A DNA stretch of 17,268 nucleotides, taken from assembly GCA_000447185.1 (NCBI GenBank), contig KE647142.1, positions 1-17,268 on the forward strand. The letters run 5' to 3'. Positions 8,334-14,925 of this stretch are shown piece by piece (within the stretch, counting starts at the first letter, position 1; the number at the start of each line of letters is the position of its first letter). The translations under genes were made by a program, and so were the position numbers. The notes below the pieces were generated by a model, which searched no databases, was not told the DNA's origin, and saw nothing but the letters and a program-made list of their open reading frames with translations. The DNA comes from Vairimorpha apis BRL 01. Its lineage: Eukaryota; Microsporidia; Nosematidae.

Positions 8334-9077
8334 TTACAAAAATTCGATATACTTTTCATTTTTGTAAAACTCAAAATGATATTTTTTTCTTTTTATTTTG
8401 TATATAATTTCATCTTTAATAAACAAAACTTCATTTCCATATCTATCATCAAGAATTTCTCCTGTATTAATTATAATGCTATTTTCTTTCAATTTTTTTA
8501 TATACATTCTAGAGATAAATAAATTTATAAAATATAAATTTTTCTTAATATCGGTTTTTATAATTATGTTACAAAGTTTTATTAAATATTCATTTCTCCA
8601 ATCTTCAAAAAGAGTTATATCTTTTTTACCTTTTTTAATACTTATTTCATAAAATTCAGTTTTTAATTCTTGTTCTTTTATTTCATAATCTAAAGTACTT
8701 AAATGTGTAAATGATACATCTAAAAATTGAATATTAATTATAAAAAAATATTTTTTATTGTCTTCTTCTTTAAAAAATTTTAATGACTGTAAAGCTTTTT
8801 CAAAAATGTCTATACACGGATTGATTATATTAATATTATATTTATTTGTTTCTATTGTTTTTATTTTATGTTGTTTTATTATATTTTTATGTAATAGGTC
8901 ATATGTGTTGTAAAGAGTGTCTGTTTCAACTTTAAACAAATTAAAATCTACTTTTAAATTTTGCAAATCATCTTTTAAACTGTAAATTTCACTTAGATCA
9001 TTCCATTCTTTATTTAAACCGTCTTGATTTTCTGCATTTATATCTACAGTTTGATAGTCTTTTAAATTAATTTTCAT
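8334..9077 (-). CDS. Hypothetical protein, 247 residues, N-terminal coiled-coil
   Basis: Family not recognised. The start is placed at the ATG 9077-9075 because CCC precedes it by six bases; the frame stays open 32 codons further (to a GTG at 9173), but no ATG occurs there. Residues about 20-70 are rich in Leu, Asp, Glu and Lys with heptad-like spacing (Glu-Trp-Asn-Asp-Leu, Asp-Asp-Leu-Gln-Asn-Leu) and likely form a coiled coil. The rest is Ile/Lys/Tyr/Phe-rich mixed alpha/beta without transmembrane helices or Cys motifs. The frame is intact despite an A7/T7 run, unlike its neighbours. The stop TAA lies 60 bp before the BUD31 start, so the two are packed head to tail. A subunit of a complex or a tethering or structural role is possible but unsupported. 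Confidence 0.8.
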   Translation of the reverse strand: MKINLKDYQTVDINAENQDGLNKEWNDLSEIYSLKDDLQNLKVDFNLFKVETDTLYNTYDLLHKNIIKQHKIKTIETNKYNINIINPCIDIFEKALQSLKFFKEEDNKKYFFIINIQFLDVSFTHLSTLDYEIKEQELKTEFYEISIKKGKKDITLFEDWRNEYLIKLCNIIIKTDIKKNLYFINLFISRMYIKKLKENSIIINTGEILDDRYGNEVLFIKDEIIYKIKRKKYHFEFYKNEKYIEFL

Positions 9078-9083
9078 TTTAGA

Positions 9084-9086
9084 GGG
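9084..9086 (-). promoter_or_regulatory. CCC start-associated motif of the 247-residue hypothetical gene
   Basis: GGACCC then TCTAAA then ATG on the minus strand. This decides for the ATG at 9077 over upstream in-frame non-ATG codons. Confidence 0.6.
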
Positions 9087-10496
9087 TCCTAAAATTTTGA
9101 TTGAAGACAAAAAATAGACATATTTAAATTTTAATATTTTGTTTAAATCAACAAATATGTTTTTACTTTGCACTAAAATGATTCTAATTTAAATTTTTAT
9201 ATTTTTAGACTTTAATTTTTACTTTAAAAAATATTGAGTTTTTTAAAAAAAAGCCAAATGTATAATTTAATTTTTTTTTATGATATTAAAATATAACTAA
9301 ATTTTATTATTTTACAATATTCTTATCATATTAATTTTTAAAAGAAACTATTTATTATAAATTTTATTTAAGTGTTTAATTAAATTATCCTATAAAAATA
9401 TTTCTTTTATATCATTTTTCATTAAATTATTAATTTATATAATATTATATATTATTTAAAAGGTTAAAAAATGAATTTTGCATATAAAAAATTTTAAAAC
9501 GAAGATTTAAAATTAAATAAACAAAACCATTTGATTAAAAAAAGTTATTTTCAGTTTAAGAGTATTTTTTGAAATTGACAAATAATTAATAGTATAAAAT
9601 TAAAATAAAAATTTTAGTGAAAATATTAGTATAAAAAACTTTAAAAATTATTTGTTTTTGTAAAATAAACATTATATATATTAAAATATATTTTAATAGT
9701 TAGTATTGTTTTCTATATAATACAATGTTATACATTATATTTTTAATTTATCTTTAATTAAGAGCAAATATCTTTTTGTGAAAAATTAAAAAAAATTTTA
9801 ATAAAATCCTATTTTAATTTTTAATTTTTTAATTTTTATTTATGATTTATGATTTATGATTTTATATTTTATGATAACGAAATTATTTAGGATGTTGTAA
9901 AATAATAATAAACTTCAAAATTAGATTTAATTTTGTATAAATTTAGAATACTTTATAAGATTATGATTTTTATCAATCTCTTAAATGACTTTTAATGTTA
10001 AAAAATTTAATCGCATTCATTAAAACCAAAGATATATTATAACCTAAAATTTAATGTTTAATTTTTTTATGAAATTATAAATTGTAAATAAAATATTATA
10101 ATTTAAAAAATATATATTGATATGAAAACAAATTTAAAAGTTTATTTTTTTAATTAAATTTAAATTAATAATTTAAAATGAAATTGTAATTAATAATTTA
10201 TTTTAAAACATAATGTGTACGTATATTACCTAAAATACAATATTTTTATATAAATAATTTTTTACAATGTATAATTAATAAAAAATGATATAGTTTTATT
10301 TGATTAAATAAAAAGAAAACTGAATTTAAATATTCTATAATTAAATTTTTAAAAAAGAAAAAAATTTAATATTATTTTAAGTATAATAAATGCATTTCTT
10401 TACATTATATTTTAAAATTAAAATTAATTTGTTACGAAATAATCAATTAAATTTTAATTTATATCAAAACATAAATATAAAAAAAACTATCCTGAT
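9087..10496. other. AT desert between divergent genes (about 1.4 kb)
   Basis: It separates the minus-strand hypothetical gene from the plus-strand hydrolase and must contain both promoters, but no motif stands out. A short tandem array of TTTATGA units (three to four copies, about 9838-9862) is the only repeat noticed. No gene-like frame or RNA fold is seen on either strand. Confidence 0.6.
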
Positions 10497-11288
10497 ATGA
10501 ATATTTTTACTTTGTCATCTTATTTTACTAGCAAATTTTTAATGAATGAAGATTCAAAACAACCGTCTACGTATTTTAATGATTACGGATTTTGGAAAAA
10601 TATTAATTTACCAAATCATAAAATGTATGCCTATATAAATGTGCCTAAATCACCTACAGAATGTGTGATGTATTTACATGGTCATAGGGTAAATAGAAAA
10701 GAAGCACTAAATCTTAGTGAACTTTTTAATAAATTAAATCCAAATTTTATGTATATAATACCAGAATACAGAGGATTTGGAGAATCCGATGAAACATTTG
10801 ACAAAAATGAAATTAATGATGATTTGTTGAAATGGTTAAAATTTATAATAAAAAAATATAATGTTAATAAATTTAGAATAGCAGGACATTCTCTTGGAGC
10901 AGCAATAGCTTCTTCTTTATTTAAATATTTAAATGATCAAAATTTTTTTAATAATAATGTAAAATTAATAAGACTTGTTTTAATTTCGACATTCACAGAT
11001 ACGACAAGTGTAGCTAAAAGCATTGTTCAAAAGTATTCAGGATTTAATTTATATTTTATAATGAAGTGTATAATACCAGATAATGTAAATTATGACTTAA
11101 ACAAAATTTTTGAAAGCACATTTGATAAAAGTAACATAATAGTAATTCATGGAAAAAAAGATGATATTTGTGATTTTGAGTTGACTCATGAGATGTGTAG
11201 AAAGTTTGGTTTAAATTTAGTTAGTATAGATTCTGATCATGTAGATGTTTTAAATAATCAAATAACATATAATCATGTTCACATTTAA
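10497..11288 (+). CDS. Alpha/beta hydrolase of the ABHD12/ABHD13 (Bem46-like) type
   Basis: A serine hydrolase, probably a lipase or esterase acting on monoacylglycerol, lysophospholipid or a similar substrate. In the 263 residues the landmarks of the fold are in order: oxyanion His-Gly (61-62) after strand Met-Tyr-Leu, Glu-Tyr-Arg-Gly-Phe-Gly-Glu-Ser (90-97), nucleophile elbow Gly-His-Ser-Leu-Gly with Ser132, acid Asp222 in His-Gly-Lys-Lys-Asp, and His248 in Ser-Asp-His-Val. The triad is therefore complete. There is no clear signal peptide or membrane helix, whereas animal ABHD12 has an N-terminal anchor, so it may be cytosolic. The frame is intact across A7 and T7 runs. The ATG is the first in frame; a degenerate CCT triplet lies four bases before it. 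It is the only host gene on plus, isolated by deserts. The substrate cannot be told from sequence. Confidence 0.85.
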   Translation: MNIFTLSSYFTSKFLMNEDSKQPSTYFNDYGFWKNINLPNHKMYAYINVPKSPTECVMYLHGHRVNRKEALNLSELFNKLNPNFMYIIPEYRGFGESDETFDKNEINDDLLKWLKFIIKKYNVNKFRIAGHSLGAAIASSLFKYLNDQNFFNNNVKLIRLVLISTFTDTTSVAKSIVQKYSGFNLYFIMKCIIPDNVNYDLNKIFESTFDKSNIIVIHGKKDDICDFELTHEMCRKFGLNLVSIDSDHVDVLNNQITYNHVHI

Positions 11289-11460
11289 CAATTAATTATA
11301 TTCTTTTATATTACCAAATTGAAATTTACATTAAATAAACTAGGACGTTTACCAGTTAAATGTTAATAAAATAATGTTTACATAAATAAAATTTAAACAA
11401 AATATTTTTAAAAAATGTTATTGAATGAGAATTATTTATTATAAAACAAAAATTATGTAT

Positions 11461-12218
11461 TATTTTTAGTTTTTTGACCTATTGTCCCCAAAGGCAATTC
11501 CCTGTAATATAGAAGTTTATATATTAAATTGCGCTTATGTCCTATATAAATTTTGTCTTTTTTTATATACTCTCAATTGTTTTTTTATTACTCTAGACTT
11601 GATAGATGTCTATATTTTCAAGTTTATGTTTAAAACTCGCATATATTTGCTGTTAAGTTTGTAGCTAACTACTCGAGCTATAAAGAACAACTTTGACCTT
11701 AACCTTATATATTAAATTTATTTCACTTGCTTAAACACATATTTTCTTGTTTTTTTTACACTGTCTGTATGTTATTTCTGTTTCTATAAGAGTAATACAT
11801 TTTTTTTATTAAAATACAAAAATATAAAGTTATTGTTGACTATTTTCACATCTGAAGAGATTCTCTCATCAATTTTTAAAATTGTTCTGTTGTTGCTCAA
11901 AATTTCTTGCATTGTGTGGTCTAAGATTTTCTTGGTTTGTACCTTAACGTTAACATATCAAGTTTACATCTTATTATTTAGTTATGTCACTATGTGTAAT
12001 CAAATGAAAACATCTATTCATATCTTGTTGCCAGGTGTTCTATTGTATTTCTTTCTTAGTTACAATGCGTATAAAAGATATTCCCCACTAAAAATATATT
12101 TATTTTTTTGAACAAAACAAAGTGCATAATCTTCCCTTTGAACTGATGTTTTTTTATCTAATCATTTGGAAAAGTTGTTTATGAGAATAATGGGTTTTGT
12201 ATCAAGATATACAACAAT
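11461..12218. other. GC-raised island, probable relic of a mobile or foreign sequence
   Basis: Lines here hold 25-35% G+C against under 12% on either side from 12240 on, so the block is of different origin or once coded. On the minus strand, fragments with coding-like residue use occur in one phase between stops: 18 codons before the stop at 12164-12162, 33 codons at 12161-12063, and about 50 codons around 11950-11790. On plus, two open frames of 60-90 codons start with TTG and are Leu/Phe/Ile/Cys-rich, as expected for the antisense of a coding strand. I recognise no transposase, reverse transcriptase or LTR motif and see no terminal inverted repeats, so identity and direction stay open. Confidence 0.5.
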
Positions 12219-13293
12219 TTAAGTAAAATTTATTAAAAATATATATGTTTATTAAAAAAATTATAACTATATTTAACAATCTATTGAAAATTTAATAGTT
12301 TTTTTATTTCATAAAAATAAATAAAATAATAAATCTATATTCTTTGAAAAGCAATTTTAAGAAAAGTTTATTTGACTTAAATAATTATTCAAAGCATAAA
12401 AAACTTTTAAATATAATCCTAACTATAAAAACTTTATAATATATTTAAATTTTAATTATATATTAATAAAAATATTATTTATTAAAACAAGCTATTTTAG
12501 GTTATCCTATAATTTATGTATCATTTAAATGAATAAAAAATTCAATGTAAACATGTATAAAAAATGATGATATATTTTCTAGAAAAAAAATTATATTTTA
12601 ATATTCTATTATTAATATTTCTTTTTCTATATATCTAAAACTATAGTTAAAATATAATTAATTAATAATATTTTTTATACTTAATATTTTTAAAAATAAT
12701 AATAATAAATTTTTAATATTAATGATTGAAATATATTTAATAAAAATTTAAATAATATTTTTTTAAAGTAAATGTATAAATGAAATGTTTAAATTCTTTA
12801 CATTTTAAAAAAAAATACATATAGATTATAAATTAGATATTTATTATTAAATATCAAAATATTATATTCATAATTATTAATAACAAAATTCGAATAAACT
12901 AAAAATTTGAAATTGTTATTTATTGTATGATATAAATAATAATTAAAATTAAAATAGAACAATATTTAAACCAAATACAATTATAAATCATCAAATATTA
13001 GAAAAAATGAAAAACAATTTTATATTTAAACATAAAATATATAATTTTAATAACTTAATATATAATTTTCAATATAGAACAATTTAAAGTTGCATCAAAA
13101 TTGCAATAAAAAAGCTTCTTTTTTTTCTTTGATTTATACAAAAAAGTTAAAATATAATTTAAATTTAAGTATTAAAAATATATAAAAATCAAGAATAATT
13201 TGAAAACCTGTTTTTTAAATTTTGATGTTTTATATAAATAAAATAATTAAATTATTATTTTTAAATTACCATAATTACTTTGGTAGTATTTAT
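12219..13293. other. AT desert of about 1.1 kb
   Basis: Among the most AT-rich sequence in the window, with some 60-base lines carrying one or two G or C. No gene, RNA or structured repeat is seen. Confidence 0.6.
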
Positions 13294-13625
13294 TTATATA
13301 AAAGGACTTTCAATTTTAGTTTCGACCTCTTCAATTTCTTCATCTAATTTATCTAATGTGCTAGGATCATGAGAAAACATACATTGTTTCCTTCTACAAT
13401 TATTTCTTATAAAAAAAGCTTTACATGGAAATTCATTTAAATTATGTGAATAACAACATTCATCACCTTTTGTACAAGCGTTAACTAAATAAAATTTACA
13501 TAAGAGTGTCCTATAATTAAAAGGTTTTTTTCTTTTAAACCTTCTAAACAAGAAGAAGAATATGTACGATATTTTAACAAATAACTTTTATGTTTATGTG
13601 TAGGCACGTTTAATTTTTTAAGCAT
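13294..13625 (-). CDS. CCCH-type zinc-finger protein, YTH1/CPSF30-like, with one homopolymer frameshift
   Basis: Two tandem CCCH fingers: C-X7-C-X5-C-X3-H (Cys-Lys-Phe-Tyr...Cys-Thr-Lys-Gly-Asp-Glu-Cys) then C-X8-C-X4-C-X3-H. Both spacings equal those of fingers 2 and 3 of CPSF30/Yth1, which bind the polyadenylation signal RNA, but only two fingers remain and an acidic Glu-rich tail follows. A role in mRNA 3'-end processing or another RNA-binding task is inferred. The open frame containing the fingers has no ATG. An ATG at 13625, with CCC seven bases upstream, opens a frame that would run into it if one A is added to the A7 run at 13525-13531. The length of 332 bases from ATG to stop fits one missing base, giving about 110 residues. 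Confidence 0.75.
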
Positions 13626-13632
13626 ATGGTAT

Positions 13633-13635
13633 GGG
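13633..13635 (-). promoter_or_regulatory. CCC start-associated motif of the CCCH gene
   Basis: AACCC, then ATACCAT, then ATG on the minus strand. It supports 13625 as the true start and hence the frameshift, because the finger-encoding frame has no ATG of its own. Confidence 0.55.
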
Positions 13636-13709
13636 TTAAAATGTTAAATTTTAAAATATAATTTTTACTTTTATATATGAGAGAGAGTTAAAAGATAAAT
13701 ATCATAAAT

Positions 13710-14357
13710 TTAATGTATAATCTCATTTTTTATAAACGTTGTTTTTTTAATAAATTTATAAATATAACAAATAGTTATTATTGTATTAACTAAATAGAAT
13801 ATTCTATATATTATTTTTTTAACGCCAATTTTATTAAAGAAATTTTCTACTATTTTTATACTGTTATTGAGATCATAACTATTATCAATAATTAAATCAA
13901 ATTTTATTATCTTATTAAGCTCATCAAATTTATCGTGCATCGCACACCGTTTGCTAATTTCTATTTCATTCATTCCTCTTTTTCTTAACCGATTGATAAC
14001 AATTTTTTTATCTATTTTTATATAAATAAAAATAAAACCTTTTTTATTAATAAAATGTTTTACTCCTTCGAATTCTAAATCATATATTTTACAAGAATCA
14101 TGCTTTAGACTTCCGTAAAAAGTGTCATTAAATTTCGTATATTCTTCTAATTCTAATCCATTGATTTTATTATTAATTATATCAAGAAACATATTTTTGT
14201 TTATAAAAAAATAATCAACTCCATCTATCTCGCCTTTTCTTGGTGTTCTAGTTGTGTAAGATATACTAAGTTGAATATCAAATGTATTTATAATGTGTTT
14301 TATAATTGTTGTTTTTCCAGAACCACTTGGACCTGTAAATATTATACCATTAAGCAT
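13710..14357 (-). CDS. GUK1: Guanylate kinase with apparent C-terminal membrane extension
   Basis: It converts GMP and ATP to GDP and ADP, the essential step to GTP. Landmarks: P-loop Gly-Pro-Ser-Gly-Ser-Gly-Lys-Thr-Thr (9-17), GMP-binding Ser-Tyr-Thr-Thr-Arg-Thr-Pro-Arg-Lys-Gly-Glu (33-43) then Gly-Val-Asp-Tyr-Phe-Phe (46-51), Tyr-Gly at 81-82, and lid Arg-Leu-Arg-Lys-Arg-Gly (123-128) with Arg137. Asp-Asn-Ser at 158-160 matches the usual end of the core. The core ends near residue 178, the normal length. The frame continues with about 35 residues that include a 20-residue Ile/Tyr/Leu-rich stretch able to span a membrane. This extension begins exactly at an A7 run (13814-13820); one more A there would stop translation at 13806-13804, giving 184 residues. 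CCC lies six bases before the ATG. Confidence 0.92.
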   Translation of the reverse strand: MLNGIIFTGPSGSGKTTIIKHIINTFDIQLSISYTTRTPRKGEIDGVDYFFINKNMFLDIINNKINGLELEEYTKFNDTFYGSLKHDSCKIYDLEFEGVKHFINKKGFIFIYIKIDKKIVINRLRKRGMNEIEISKRCAMHDKFDELNKIIKFDLIIDNSYDLNNSIKIVENFFNKIGVKKIIYRIFYLVNTIITICYIYKFIKKTTFIKNEIIH

Positions 14358-14925
14358 TTTAATGGGTTTACAATAGCAATTATTTATTTAATAATAATAA
14401 ATATATAATAGAATATATTGTTTTTAATCAACAAATTTTGTATAGATAAAATAATTATATTTTTTATTAATTTTTATTATATGATTTTTACTTATATAAA
14501 AATCATTGTTTTATAAATATAAAATTAAATGATTTAAAATTATACGTTTTAATTAGTTTAATTTCATAAAATTTAATATTAATTTTTAAAAATCAAAATT
14601 AATTTTTTAATTAGATGAAAAGTTGTATTTAAATATTGATAGTTATATTTATTTAAAAGATAAAATATTTAATAGGAAAGTTTTGTGATTTTATTTATTA
14701 AAATAGTAAAATTTTTAGTTAAAAAATAAAATAAAATTTATTTTTAAAGTTTTTAAACATTTTATTTTTTCAGGTTTCTTGTTTATGTTATTTAAAGTAA
14801 AATATAATTTTTGTAAATAATTTATAATTTCATAAAAAAATATGAAAAATTTATTATAAAAAATAATTTCAAATAAATTAAAATATAAAAATTTAAACTA
14901 ATAATAAATAAGAAATTCAAAAAAT
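14358..14925. other. AT-rich gap upstream of guanylate kinase
   Basis: It holds the guanylate kinase start signal at its left end and the 3' flank of the large repeat protein at its right. Nothing else is recognisable. Confidence 0.55.
14364..14366 (-). promoter_or_regulatory. CCC start-associated motif of guanylate kinase
   Basis: AAACCC, then ATTAAA, then ATG on the minus strand, the same arrangement as before BUD31 and the 247-residue gene. Confidence 0.6.

Noticed and set aside
8318..8340. GTAAGT at the stop codon of the 247-residue gene, resembling a microsporidian 5' splice site
   Set aside because: It lies at the very end of a complete frame; no branch-point/3' splice motif is seen that would join it to BUD31 in frame, and BUD31 has its own start signal. 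Probably coincidence.
9087..9173. N-terminal extension of the 247-residue protein to the GTG at 9173
   Set aside because: No ATG lies in the extension, while the ATG at 9077 has a CCC motif in the expected place.
9838..9862. Three to four copies of TTTATGA
   Set aside because: A short microsatellite in AT-rich sequence with no sign of function; noted in the gap entry only.
11648..11690. TAGCT...AGCTA inverted repeat considered as part of a tRNA
   Set aside because: No cloverleaf, no TTC loop (GGTTCRA-type) box and no acceptor stem could be found around it. No tRNA, rRNA or CRISPR array was found anywhere in the window.
11482..12111. Plus-strand frames of 60 and 92 codons, hydrophobic, membrane-like
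   Set aside because: They start at TTG codons and have the composition expected from antisense of AT-rich coding sequence; no CCC start signal and no recognisable family. Kept only as part of the island.
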